A DNA stretch of 64,000 nt from contig DAHVNW010000005.1 of NCBI GenBank assembly GCA_027319095.1, positions 1 through 64,000 on the forward strand, read 5' to 3'. The stretch comes from a bacterium (GTDB taxonomy: Bacteria; SZUA-79; Acidulodesulfobacterales; Acidulodesulfobacteraceae). The number at the start of each line of letters is the position of its first letter. Position 1 is the stretch's first letter. This document shows, in pieces, positions 8,867-17,783 of this stretch. The translations under genes were made by a program, and so were the position numbers. Below the pieces are notes generated by a model. That model had not been told where the DNA came from. It was given only the letters and a program-made list of their open reading frames with translations, and did not search any database.

Positions 8867-9863
8867 AACAAGCTGTATTATACTTGCCGGAGGAGAATCT
8901 AAAAGATTTGGAGAGGACAAGGCTTTTTTTAATTTTAAAGGAAAATCCTTTTTGGAAAGAGCTTTAGATACGGCAATGGAAACGTGCGGAGATGTCGCAA
9001 TATCCGTTAGAGACGAAAGCAGGATTAAAGATTATCTTGCCGAAGCAAAAAGCGTCGTCCGAAAAAGAGCGGCGGCGGGTAAAAAAAACGCGATGCCTAA
9101 GATAATAGCCGACGCCGGCGATAATAACTGCGGCTTCAGAGGTCCCTTGAGGGGCATATATACTTCTGTTAATGCCGTAAAAGGACAATATGCGCTTGTT
9201 ACGGAATGCGACGCCCCCTTTTTTAATTCAAATGCCGCAAAAGAATTGATAGAAAAGTTGGAAGAGGAAAACGTAAGCGCCGTAGTTCCTTTATGGCCGG
9301 ATTCTGCGGTGGAACCCCTCTTGGCCGTTTATAAAATAAAAGAAACGGTTTTTGTTTTAGAAATGCTTAATAATTATGCCTTAAATCTGAAAGAATATTT
9401 TTTATTTACCGATTCGGTGAATATTGGAAGGTTTTTATCATCCGTATATTATTATAACATTTTTGAGGCGTCAAAAAATAATAATTTTATAAAACCTGAA
9501 TTCTTTATAAATATAAATTCAAAAAAAGAGATTAAAGCAAAGAACGCCGGTTTAGACGCGGAAGCGGTAATCGCCGGAAAAAAGCATAACGGTCCCGGCT
9601 TAAAAAGCGTTAAGATAAGAAAGACCAACAGGTTTTACGATATAAAAAACCCGGTAAATAAACCGTACGGCATACTTGCAAGGGCGCTGTATTACTGGTG
9701 GGTTTATGCTAAAACCGGGAATTTAATATATTTTAAAAAATCTTTCGAGTGTTTTAAAAAAGACGGTTCGATATACGATAGGAATAATCTAAATTTCATC
9801 GGAAGTAAAATAGTAAAGACCCTGCAAAATACTCTGGCGTCAGCCGGTCTGTCGGCGCTTTAG
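8859..9863 (+). CDS. mobA: Molybdenum cofactor guanylyltransferase MobA-like, with C-terminal extension
   Basis: 334 residues. The N-terminal nucleotidyltransferase domain begins CIILAGGESKRFGEDKAFF (LAGG-x-S-x-R-x-G-x-x-K). A GPLRGIYT motif lies near 95 and TECDAPFF near 112. MobA attaches GMP to molybdopterin. MobA is normally about 200 residues; the extra ~110 C-terminal residues (ALYYWWVYAKTGNLIYF and onward) match nothing I recognise. The start overlaps the preceding gene by 8 bp, indicating translational coupling. bis-MGD is the cofactor expected in the upstream molybdoenzyme. Confidence 0.85.
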   Translation: MDKTSCIILAGGESKRFGEDKAFFNFKGKSFLERALDTAMETCGDVAISVRDESRIKDYLAEAKSVVRKRAAAGKKNAMPKIIADAGDNNCGFRGPLRGIYTSVNAVKGQYALVTECDAPFFNSNAAKELIEKLEEENVSAVVPLWPDSAVEPLLAVYKIKETVFVLEMLNNYALNLKEYFLFTDSVNIGRFLSSVYYYNIFEASKNNNFIKPEFFININSKKEIKAKNAGLDAEAVIAGKKHNGPGLKSVKIRKTNRFYDIKNPVNKPYGILARALYYWWVYAKTGNLIYFKKSFECFKKDGSIYDRNNLNFIGSKIVKTLQNTLASAGLSAL

Positions 9864-9973
9864 CTTTGGATAATGTTTATTTACATTATATTTTAATACG
9901 GCGTATATAAATAAGATAAATAAAGCATAATAATAAAGCATATATAATATATAAATTGGAGAGAGAGGCTGCC

Positions 9974-10522
9974 ATGAATAAAAATAAAAAGCTTACGAAT
10001 TTAAAAGAAGACTTAAAGAAAAACCAGATGGAAATAATGCTCTATCCTTCTAAATGCGACGGATGCATAGACGAAGGGATGGCGGCATGCGTAAAAGCGT
10101 GCGAAACGCATATGGGTAAAAAATACGGTTCAAAATATACCGGGGCAAGAATTAACATAAAGAAAAAAACCGGGAAATTTTTTCCGGTAATATGCCATAA
10201 CTGCGAAGAAGCTCCGTGCGTAGATGCCTGTATGCCCGGCGCAAGATATAAAGATTCGGAATCAGGCTGGACGATAACAAACTATAAGAAATGCGTGGGA
10301 TGCTGGATGTGCGTTATGTCCTGTCCTTTCGGCGCAATAGAAAGGATAGGGAAAGACCATTTTGCTTCTAAATGCGACGGATGCATAGACGAAGCCGCTC
10401 CTAAATGCGTGGAAGCATGCAAAAAAGGGGCGCTTAAAAGAACCGGCATTAGAAACTATTCATACGAAAGAAGGCTTATGGTCGCTAAAAAAATTTACGG
10501 CCCATATATTAAATCCATTTAA
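9974..10522 (+). CDS. Four-cluster polyferredoxin (HycB/CooF-like)
   Basis: GGAGAGAGG at 9958-9966 places the start at the ATG at 9974 rather than the in-frame TTG at 9956, giving 182 residues. Clusters: CDGCIDEGMAACVKAC near 30-45, CHNCEEAPCVDAC near 75-87, CVGCWMCVMSCP near 109-120, and CDGCIDEAAPKCVEAC near 136-151. The first and last motifs are near-duplicates, suggesting internal duplication. It lies 78 bp before an FAD/NAD oxidoreductase and probably exchanges electrons with it. Confidence 0.85.
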   Translation: MNKNKKLTNLKEDLKKNQMEIMLYPSKCDGCIDEGMAACVKACETHMGKKYGSKYTGARINIKKKTGKFFPVICHNCEEAPCVDACMPGARYKDSESGWTITNYKKCVGCWMCVMSCPFGAIERIGKDHFASKCDGCIDEAAPKCVEACKKGALKRTGIRNYSYERRLMVAKKIYGPYIKSI

Positions 10523-10600
10523 AATATATAAAATTAATAAGGAAAAAAAGGTAAGGCGCCCTGATTAAGTACGGGCGGCTAATAAAAAGGGGAATAGATT

Positions 10601-11926
10601 ATGAAATACGTTATTATCGGAAATTCATACGCAGGTTTGTCCTGTGCAGACGCTATAAGAAGGTTTGATAAATCCGGAGAAGTAGTTATCGTATCCGACG
10701 AAAAATACAGGGCTTATGCAAGGCCTCTTATATCGTATTATCTCGAAGGAAAAACAACCGACGAAACCATATGGTATAAGGACGACGATTACTACGAAAA
10801 AAATAATTTCCAGTTTTTGCCCGGAAAAAAAGTAGTTTCGGTTGATACTGCTTCAAAAAGAGTTATAACCGAAGACGGCGAGAATATAAATTACGACAAA
10901 CTTTTTATAGGTCCCGGAGGAACGCCTTTTATTCCGCCTACGGAAGGATTCAATCCAGATTCGCCTATGATGGGAACGTTTACGAGGTTCGACGATGCAA
11001 AAAAAATGGAAAAAGCCGCTAAAATCGCAAAACATAAAGAAGCGATAGTAGTCGGCGGCGGGCTTATCGGATTAAAGGCTTCCGAAGGATTAAGGGGGCT
11101 GGGTCTTCACGTTACCATAGTGGAGTTGCTGCCGCGTGTTTTAGGTCTTGCCTTAGACGAAATGTCGGGAAATATTACCGCTAAAAGACTTAACGAAAAC
11201 GGCATAGATACTGCAACAGGCGAAACCGTTACGAAAATTAACTTAGACGAAGCCGGCAATCCTACGAGCGTAATATTGAAAAGCGGCAAAGAGCTTATAG
11301 CCGATATTGTAGTCGTCGGCGTAGGCGTCAGGCCTAACGTAGGGTTCCTTGAGGGCAGCGGAATAAAAATAGACAGGGGTATCGTAGTCGATAAAACTAT
11401 GATGACGAGCGTTCAAGACGTTTATGCCGGAGGAGATGCCGCCGTGATTTACGACGTTATAAACAAGCGTCCGAATATTATCGCTATCGTTCCTCTTGCC
11501 TGCGAGGAAGGAAGGGTAGCCGGCACCAATATGGCAGGCGTTTACAGGGAATATCCCGGCGGAATGGGTTTAAATTCCGTTGAAATTTACGGGCTGCCCA
11601 TAGTTACTATCGGTTTGACCAATCCGTCTAACGAATCTCAAAAAGTCTATATATATCAGGATGAAAAAGTTTATAGGAAACTTGTGTATGACGACGAGGT
11701 TTTAGTAGGGGCCATTCTTCTCGGCGATATTTCGGGAAGCGGCATATTGTCTGCAATTATACGGCAGGGTTTGAAAAGCCTTAAATACAAAGACGAGTTT
11801 ATTAACGGAAATATTTATTCTTTCGTTATAGATAACGAGTTCGAGATATATAATATAAACGAGGGCTATGCCATAAGGGGCGATTTTGAGGACTTGCCTG
11901 AGTTTTCGAGGGCGAACTGGCGTTAA
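10601..11926 (+). CDS. FAD/NAD(P)-dependent pyridine nucleotide-disulfide oxidoreductase
   Basis: 441 residues. The N-terminal FAD fold (VIIGNSYAGLSCADAIR) lies at 4-20, the NAD-binding fold (VVGGGLIGLKASEGL) near 149, and a second FAD-contact motif (DVYAGGDAAV) near 268. The layout matches NirB N-terminal/rubredoxin-reductase-type enzymes rather than lipoamide dehydrogenases, because no redox CxxxxC is visible. It follows the polyferredoxin gene, suggesting NAD(P)H:ferredoxin electron transfer; the partner and direction are inferred. A large palindromic repeat starts just after its stop codon. Confidence 0.85.
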   Translation: MKYVIIGNSYAGLSCADAIRRFDKSGEVVIVSDEKYRAYARPLISYYLEGKTTDETIWYKDDDYYEKNNFQFLPGKKVVSVDTASKRVITEDGENINYDKLFIGPGGTPFIPPTEGFNPDSPMMGTFTRFDDAKKMEKAAKIAKHKEAIVVGGGLIGLKASEGLRGLGLHVTIVELLPRVLGLALDEMSGNITAKRLNENGIDTATGETVTKINLDEAGNPTSVILKSGKELIADIVVVGVGVRPNVGFLEGSGIKIDRGIVVDKTMMTSVQDVYAGGDAAVIYDVINKRPNIIAIVPLACEEGRVAGTNMAGVYREYPGGMGLNSVEIYGLPIVTIGLTNPSNESQKVYIYQDEKVYRKLVYDDEVLVGAILLGDISGSGILSAIIRQGLKSLKYKDEFINGNIYSFVIDNEFEIYNINEGYAIRGDFEDLPEFSRANWR

Positions 11927-11934
11927 AATCGCCC

Positions 11935-12040
11935 GAGGAAAGGCTTCGGATTTATTTTTATTTTCAGGCGGTCAGGCAGCAACTTATGATAAAAAGCACA
12001 TACGGCAATCTGAAAATATATAAGTCTGAAGCCTTTCCTC
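11935..12040. repeat. Large palindromic repeat, CAGATTTA-core family, copy 1
   Basis: Outer arms 11935-11954 and 12021-12040 pair over about 18 of 20 positions (GAGGAAAGGCTTC on the left, GAAGCCTTTCCTC on the right). Inner arms TATTTTCAGG and TCTGAAAATA pair again. It lies 9 bp after the oxidoreductase stop and could also stop transcription, although no T-run follows directly. Confidence 0.75.
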
Positions 12041-12120
12041 TCGCTCGCATGTTTTAAATACGTATAGCCATTATCAAAAACAAAAAAAACAAAAAAAGAG
12101 AAAAAAGGTGGAGAAAAAAA

Positions 12121-12172
12121 GGCGTCAGATTTATTTATTTTAAGGCACGAGTCTTATTACAAACGCCTTTTT
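12121..12172. repeat. CAGATTTA-core repeat, copy 2 (incomplete palindrome)
   Basis: Bases 12121-12163 are identical to 12447-12489 over 43 bp. Here the right half is missing; instead CGCC and a T-run (12164-12173) follow, so only a GGCG/CGCC clamp could close. It flanks the small ORF at 12193-12420 on its upstream side. Confidence 0.8.
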
Positions 12173-12192
12173 TTCTTTTGGAAATAATTTAT

Positions 12193-12420
12193 ATGAATAA
12201 CGAAAACGATAACGGTAACTTAGACGGACGAAACGTTTCCGAAAAAACTTTAAGCATCTTAATAGAGGAATTATTAATCGAAGTAAAGGGCGTTTCGGAA
12301 GAAAATTTCCCAAAGTGGTACGAAAAGAAAAGGAAAGTTTTTAACATAGGAGTTAAAGCCTGCCCAACCAAAGAGGAATTTATAAAATATCTTAATTATG
12401 CTTTAACTATAAGATTCTAA
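12193..12420 (+). CDS. Small hypothetical protein, 75 aa, between direct repeats
   Basis: The ATG at 12193 gives MNNENDNGNLDGRN and onward; an in-frame TTG at 12178 would add five residues. Ribosome-binding signals are weak (TGGAAA about 10 bases upstream). The product is acidic at the N terminus and helical afterwards (SEKTLSILIEELLIEV, then FPKWYEKKRKVFNIG) with one cysteine. It is flanked by two 43-bp identical repeats, which suggests it travels with or was captured by that element. No family recognised. Confidence 0.45.
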   Translation: MNNENDNGNLDGRNVSEKTLSILIEELLIEVKGVSEENFPKWYEKKRKVFNIGVKACPTKEEFIKYLNYALTIRF

Positions 12421-12446
12421 TGTCATAAGCAAAAAAAAGCAAAAAA

Positions 12447-12524
12447 GGCGTCAGATTTATTTATTTTAAGGCACGAGTCTTATTACAAAGAACACGGTAA
12501 TATAAAATAAATAAATCTGACGCC
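12447..12524. repeat. CAGATTTA-core palindromic repeat, copy 3 (complete); likely also a terminator
   Basis: Arms 12447-12468 and 12503-12524 are perfect 22-bp complements. The loop contains a second pair, TATTAC (12481-12486) with GTAATA (12497-12502). A-runs precede and T-runs follow, so it can act as a bidirectional terminator between the small ORF and the convergent ATPase gene, whose stop codon is 5 bases away. Confidence 0.85.
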
Positions 12525-12528
12525 TTTT

Positions 12529-14850
12529 TTACGCCAATTTTTTCATTAATGGCGCTTTTATAAAGTCTAAGAGCGCCATATAAATAAAAGTTCCTGCAAA
12601 CAGAACCGCAATATCCGCAAACGGAATATTCCGCATGAGTATTCCGAAATATGCCATTAAAGTAATTATTATTAAATCCAGAGCGCTCGCGAGCATTAAA
12701 TAATTGCCCGGTTTCGATTTGTAAAAATGCCTCTGTTCCCTTACCAAATATACCGTAGCCTGGGCGCTGAATACCAAAGACAGAAACGAAAGGGTCTGAA
12801 CCTGCGGCAGAGTCAGGTTTATAATATAATAGCCTATGCAATAAACTGCAAAAGAATACAAAAGCCAGGCGCCTGCAATCAAAAGGGATGCAGAAACTAT
12901 GAGCTTTATTTTCCATTTATCGGGCTTGCCGGAATATACCGCATTATCGTTTGCGATGGACATAGTAACGAAATCGTTTGCAAAAATTAATATAAGGATT
13001 AATTTCGGAGTGGTAACGAATTTGCCGAAAAAAATTAAGCCTAAGCTCAGGAACAAGGCTACCTGAAAGGTTTTAGAAATTTTGTTTAACGTATATGTAA
13101 GCATTCTTCTGTAAACTATTCTGCCGTATTTTACGGCTTCTACTATATTAGACAATCCGGACTCGGTTAAAATCAGGCTTGCGGCGGCTTTTGCCACGTC
13201 GGTAGCGTTGGCTACGGCTATTCCGACTTCGGCCTGCTTAAGGGCGGGAGCGTCGTTAACCCCGTCCCCCGTCATTCCGGTAATCTTTTTTAATTTTTGA
13301 ATTCCCTGCACGAGATGAAATTTATCTTCGGGAAAAACTCCGGCAAATACATCGCATCCCGAAGGGTTTTTAAAGTTTTCCTTAGCGCATACTTTTTCGC
13401 CTAACCCTATTGACTTTGCCGTAATTTTCGCCGTAAGTTCCGTATCCCCCGTTACCATTCTAACCCTTATTCCCAAATTTTTAAGTTCTTCCAGCAATTT
13501 TTTTGAATCTTTCCTTGGAGGGTCAGATAATCCAAGGATGCCGACCGGAAAGAACCTTCCGGTTTTTTTATCTTCCATCATCACCGCTATAACGCGGTAT
13601 CCATTAGCTTCAAATCTCTCCGATTCTTTAGAAACCCTATCCGCATCCGTTTTATTCAAATTTTGAGATACTATTATGGGTGAGCCTTTAATGACGCTCA
13701 TTTGTATTTTTTCGTTTCCGGCCGGTTTTTCTATTACGGCTTCCGCCCTCTTAGTTTGGGGGTCGAAAGGAATAAACTTAATTACTTTGCCTATTTCGGG
13801 AATTTTTATTTTATTCGAGTTAACGTATGAAATTATAGACAGGTCTATCGGGTCCTGGGTCGATTCGTCCGATGCGGCCATTGCATAAGCAAACAGCTCT
13901 TCATTGCCGAATGGCTCTAAAGGTTTAAATGCCGTAAGAGCAAGAGCATTTTCGGTTAACGTACCGGTTTTATCCGAACATAATTCTTCCATAGAGGCAA
14001 TATCTTCTATCGCCGAAAGATGCGTAACTAGTATGCCGCTGTTTGCAAGCTGCATCGAAGCTAACGCCATCGCAAGGGTAAACGTAACCGGGAGGGCTAC
14101 CGGTATCGAAGCTACTAAAAGAATTAAGGCAAACGGCAGCATCTCGTCAAAATTCATTTTGTTTATTAAAGCATATACAAATATCAAGGCGACGAGAATA
14201 CCGTCTATCATAACGAAATAACGGACTATTTTGAGGATTAATTCTTCGAGATGGCCTTTAGTTTTAGCCGATTTTATCAATTCCGCCGTTTTACCGAAGT
14301 AGCTTTCCGCTCCTGTAGCCGTGACTTTACAAGTCGCTTCGCCTCTTTTGATTACAGAACCTGAGTAAACCGATTCCCCGTCGTTCCTATCCGCAGGTTG
14401 AGATTCGCCGGTTAAAGCGGATTGGTCAACTAATACGCTGCCCGAAATAATTTGAGTATCGGCTGGAACTAAATCGCCCATTCTAATGTGAATTATATCC
14501 CCCGGAACCAATTCTTCGGCGGATAGTTTAATCCATTTTCCGTCTCTTAATACCCTTGCGATAATTTTTAGGCGTTTTTTTAATAATTCTAGAGCTTTTT
14601 CTGCTTTATTTTCCTGTTTGAACGAAATTATTGCGTTAAATAAAAGCAATCCTATAACGATATACGCTTCTACATATTTTCCAAGGATTAATTCCGCAAT
14701 AAAAGTGAATTCCAACATCCATGCTACAGGGTTCCAAAATTTGGAAAGTAAAATTAAGGCGGGATGTTTTTTTTGTTCTTTTATGCCGTTAAGGCCGTAT
14801 CGCTTAAGCAATTTTTCGGCTTCGGCGGAAGATAGTCCTTGAAAATCCAT
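12529..14850 (-). CDS. P-type ATPase, P3A plasma-membrane proton-efflux type
   Basis: 773 residues with an N-terminal cation-ATPase domain (LSSAEAEKLLKRYGLNGI), the TGES actuator motif near 148, a transmembrane pair with PVALPVT near 251, and the phosphorylation site CSDKTGTLTEN near 290. The hinge motif MTGDGVNDAPALKQAEVGIAV lies near 540, followed by C-terminal membrane helices. The length and lack of heavy-metal CPC or CxxC motifs fit P3A H+-ATPases, which pump protons out of the cytoplasm. In an acidophile this would defend internal pH. It is transcribed alone and converges on the palindrome at 12447-12524. Confidence 0.9.
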   Translation of the reverse strand: MDFQGLSSAEAEKLLKRYGLNGIKEQKKHPALILLSKFWNPVAWMLEFTFIAELILGKYVEAYIVIGLLLFNAIISFKQENKAEKALELLKKRLKIIARVLRDGKWIKLSAEELVPGDIIHIRMGDLVPADTQIISGSVLVDQSALTGESQPADRNDGESVYSGSVIKRGEATCKVTATGAESYFGKTAELIKSAKTKGHLEELILKIVRYFVMIDGILVALIFVYALINKMNFDEMLPFALILLVASIPVALPVTFTLAMALASMQLANSGILVTHLSAIEDIASMEELCSDKTGTLTENALALTAFKPLEPFGNEELFAYAMAASDESTQDPIDLSIISYVNSNKIKIPEIGKVIKFIPFDPQTKRAEAVIEKPAGNEKIQMSVIKGSPIIVSQNLNKTDADRVSKESERFEANGYRVIAVMMEDKKTGRFFPVGILGLSDPPRKDSKKLLEELKNLGIRVRMVTGDTELTAKITAKSIGLGEKVCAKENFKNPSGCDVFAGVFPEDKFHLVQGIQKLKKITGMTGDGVNDAPALKQAEVGIAVANATDVAKAAASLILTESGLSNIVEAVKYGRIVYRRMLTYTLNKISKTFQVALFLSLGLIFFGKFVTTPKLILILIFANDFVTMSIANDNAVYSGKPDKWKIKLIVSASLLIAGAWLLYSFAVYCIGYYIINLTLPQVQTLSFLSLVFSAQATVYLVREQRHFYKSKPGNYLMLASALDLIIITLMAYFGILMRNIPFADIAVLFAGTFIYMALLDFIKAPLMKKLA

Positions 14851-14987
14851 AATTTGCCCCTTTAAAATATTTTTAATTTTGCGTAAAAAATATTAAAATT
14901 TGCTATAATTAATTGTATGGTATTATATATCTAACGCCGGTTCATTTCAAAATTAAATTAAAAAATTAAAAATAAATTATGTAAATT

Positions 14988-15524
14988 ATGCCTGGAAATA
15001 AAAAAATAAAAAATCCGGGAATTATCTCTTTTATCGCAAAATCCGGTACAGGTAAAACCACTTTAATAGTAAAAATTATAAAAATATTATCGGAAATGGG
15101 GTATAAAGTTTCTTCTCTTAAGCATACGGACCATGATTTCGAAGCTGATATCCGGGGAAAGGACTCGTGGAGGCATAAAAACGCGGGAGCGTTTTCTACG
15201 ATGATTCTTTCAAGCGGCAAAGCCGCTTTTTTTAGCGGCGTAGATTCGGCTTTCAGCATTAAAATAGAAGATATAGTATCTAAATATTTCGGTAATTCCG
15301 ATATTGTTATTATAGAAGGTTTTAAAGACCTTAACGTAAAAAAAATAGAACTTTTAAGAAAGGAAATAGACCAGGATTTAAAACCTGTATTTAAAGACGA
15401 CCCTAATCTTGTACTTGTTTGCTCCGACGAAACGATATGCGGTTTAAAAACTCCCCAAATAAATATAAACGACGCCGAAAAAATAGCCGGCTTCATAGAA
15501 AGCCATATTATAAACGGACGATAA
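14988..15524 (+). CDS. mobB: Molybdopterin-guanine dinucleotide biosynthesis protein MobB
   Basis: 178 residues with a Walker A motif, AKSGTGKTTLIVKII, at about 17-31. The family signature SSLKHTDHDFEADIRGKDSW lies near 43-62, and IIEGFK near 106. MobB is a GTPase that assists MobA. The gene is 5.1 kb from mobA and leads a plus-strand run with dusB 8 bp downstream. An almost fully overlapping minus-strand ORF is a shadow. Confidence 0.9.
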   Translation: MPGNKKIKNPGIISFIAKSGTGKTTLIVKIIKILSEMGYKVSSLKHTDHDFEADIRGKDSWRHKNAGAFSTMILSSGKAAFFSGVDSAFSIKIEDIVSKYFGNSDIVIIEGFKDLNVKKIELLRKEIDQDLKPVFKDDPNLVLVCSDETICGLKTPQININDAEKIAGFIESHIINGR

Positions 15525-15532
15525 GATAATAA

Positions 15533-16573
15533 ATGGCAGGGAACAACATTAATCTGGGCCGGTGCATTCTTGCTCCTATGGCGGGAATTACCGGTTTTCC
15601 TTTTAGAAAAGTCGCTTTAAAATGCGGCGCCGAATTTTGTTTTACGGAAATGGTCAGCGCGACAGGTTTTTTGCATAACGACAAAGGAACTGCCGAACTT
15701 TTTTATGCCGGGAACGATGTCATGCAGACCGGAATCCAGCTTTTTGGAAGTTCTCCGGAAATCCTTGCCCAAGCGGCTGAAAAAGCGGCGGACAAGGGGT
15801 TTAAGGTTATCGATATAAATATGGGCTGTCCCGTGAAAAAGGTAATTAAAATCGGAGCCGGCAGCGCAATATTAAAGGATTTGCAAACGCTATCAGCAAT
15901 AGTAAAGTCGGTACGGCCGGCGCTAAAAGATTCTTTTTTAACTATAAAAATTAGGAGCGGATTCGACGAAAATTCTATTAATTTTTTGGAAACCGGCAGA
16001 ATTGCCGAGGAATCCGGGGTCGATGCGGTCTTTTTTCATCCGCGGACACGTTCGCTTATGTTCGGCGGCGCGGCAGACCATTCTTTGACTAAAAAACTAA
16101 AAGAAAATATAAGCATACCTGTTTATGCAAGCGGCGATATTTTTTCGGCAGGCGATGCGCTAAGGATAAAACATTACACCGGAGCCGACGGTATTATGTT
16201 TGCGAGAGGCGCTATCGGCAGACCCTGGATATTTTCCGAATATTTATCGGCCGGGTATAATAATATATTTGCGGAATCCTTAAAAAAAGGCAATAGCTTA
16301 GCGGAATCGGCCGCCGCCGTATTATCCGGCATAGAGCGCGATATAGGACATAAAATAAATATAATGATAGAACTGGCCGAGGAAATGTGTTTATTTTACG
16401 GAAAAGAAAGAGGCTGCAATCTTATGAAGCCGCATCTTTATAATTTTTTGAAAGGTTCTAAAGGCTCTAAAAATTTGAGGGTTATGGTAAATAATGCAAA
16501 AACCGGAAAAGAAATAAAAGACATTTTAAATATGTTTAAGACATTAAACGATGAATATATTGGGATTAATTGA
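15533..16573 (+). CDS. dusB: tRNA-dihydrouridine synthase, DusB type
   Basis: 346 residues. The FMN-barrel begins CILAPMAGITGFPFRK; INMGCPVKKVIKIGAGSA near 98-115 contains the catalytic Cys in the M-G-C-P motif. HPRTRSLMFGGAADH near 180 is the usual substrate-binding stretch, and MFARGAIGRPWIF near 226 closes the FMN phosphate site. The enzyme reduces uridines in the tRNA D-loop. Its 3' end overlaps the next gene by 23 bp. Confidence 0.92.
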   Translation: MAGNNINLGRCILAPMAGITGFPFRKVALKCGAEFCFTEMVSATGFLHNDKGTAELFYAGNDVMQTGIQLFGSSPEILAQAAEKAADKGFKVIDINMGCPVKKVIKIGAGSAILKDLQTLSAIVKSVRPALKDSFLTIKIRSGFDENSINFLETGRIAEESGVDAVFFHPRTRSLMFGGAADHSLTKKLKENISIPVYASGDIFSAGDALRIKHYTGADGIMFARGAIGRPWIFSEYLSAGYNNIFAESLKKGNSLAESAAAVLSGIERDIGHKINIMIELAEEMCLFYGKERGCNLMKPHLYNFLKGSKGSKNLRVMVNNAKTGKEIKDILNMFKTLNDEYIGIN

Positions 16574-17681
16574 AAAAATATTAAATAGCCGCGGCAATAA
16601 TGAAATCTCCGTAAGTCCCGATTTCTGCGTCAGGCTTAAAACGCCTATGGCTGGCTGTTACGAATGCATAAATAAATGCCCCGATTTATCCATAAAAATA
16701 ACGGGCAACGACTTAACGATTTTGGAAAACTGTTCTAAATGCAATGCCTGCATTTATATCTGTCCTAATTCGGTTTTTTATATTAAAGGCGATGATTCGC
16801 AAGAACGGCAGGTTTCCTTCCCGTTGGGAGACAGTTTTTATTATTTTTGCGTAAAAGCTGTTTCCGCTTTAAAAGCCGGAATGGATAAAAAACTGGCCAA
16901 TAATATAAAAGAATGCGTTTATGCGTTGGAAGACATAGATATAATATCGGCTATAAAAAACGGCAATAAAATATCGTTTGTTACGGAGGAATGCAAAACC
17001 TGCAATTTAATCTATTTTCATAATAAAAAATTAAAAAGAATAACCGGAATAAAGAAATTTTTTAAAAGGGACGATGCTTTTTTAGAAATTAACATAAAAG
17101 ATTTCGATTTACCCGAATTTTTGGAAAGGCAGAATTTATTTAACGCCGGAAAAAATAAAGAAGATAAAAATGAGGGCGAAAACTGCGGCGGCGAAGCGGA
17201 AATTTTGGACAGGAGGGCTTTTTTTAAGAATTCTATTAAAGGCATAAAAAATAACGCCAAAAGAATAATGGGGGATATTTCTTTAGAAGACCTGCCGTTA
17301 TCGGAGCTTTATTCAGCATATATAGATTCCGGAGCTAATAGCGGCGAAAAAAAAATTAACAAGCTGCTTTTAAAAAGACAGAGCATAATTTACCGTTTCT
17401 TAAAAAATAACGCGGAACTTTTGCCGCTTTTTAATATAAGGCTTCCAAAGATTAACCAAAATTGCGTTTTTTGTTCTAACTGCTGGGAATTATGCCCTAC
17501 CGCAGCTTTAAATTATAAAGAAAAAGAAGGGAAAATAATTCTTGAGCCTTTTTTATGCACCGGATGTAATATGTGCAAGGATATTTGCAGTTTTGGAGCG
17601 GTAAGAATGTATAAGGCAAAAAAAATTAAAGATATTTCAGGTAAAAGAATTTTACTTAAACGGACGGAATATGAAGTTTAA
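16551..17681 (+). CDS. Multi-cluster [4Fe-4S] protein of unknown role
   Basis: 376 residues. An N-terminal cluster pair (CYECINKCP near 36-44 and CSKCNACIYICP near 62-73) and a C-terminal pair (CVFCSNCWELCP near 305-316 and CTGCNMCKDICS near 337-348) flank a 230-residue linker. The linker is lysine-rich with an extra CKTC and no catalytic signature I recognise. It starts inside the end of dusB, which implies translational coupling, although a functional link is not obvious. No transmembrane helix or signal is seen, so it is probably a cytoplasmic electron carrier. Confidence 0.8.
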   Translation: MNILGLIEKILNSRGNNEISVSPDFCVRLKTPMAGCYECINKCPDLSIKITGNDLTILENCSKCNACIYICPNSVFYIKGDDSQERQVSFPLGDSFYYFCVKAVSALKAGMDKKLANNIKECVYALEDIDIISAIKNGNKISFVTEECKTCNLIYFHNKKLKRITGIKKFFKRDDAFLEINIKDFDLPEFLERQNLFNAGKNKEDKNEGENCGGEAEILDRRAFFKNSIKGIKNNAKRIMGDISLEDLPLSELYSAYIDSGANSGEKKINKLLLKRQSIIYRFLKNNAELLPLFNIRLPKINQNCVFCSNCWELCPTAALNYKEKEGKIILEPFLCTGCNMCKDICSFGAVRMYKAKKIKDISGKRILLKRTEYEV

Positions 17682-17783
17682 ACAACGTGATAAAAGTCAC
17701 ATTATTTAACGGGAGCATATATTATAATTTAACCAAGATTTTAATTAAATTAAATAAATTTAAATTTTATTATCGATTCTATT

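Noticed and set aside
12461-12916. Minus-strand ORF of 151 codons
   Set aside because: It overlaps the end of the P-type ATPase in another frame and the palindromic repeat.
14966-15496. Minus-strand ORF of 176 codons
   Set aside because: It is antisense to mobB, which has Walker A and family motifs.
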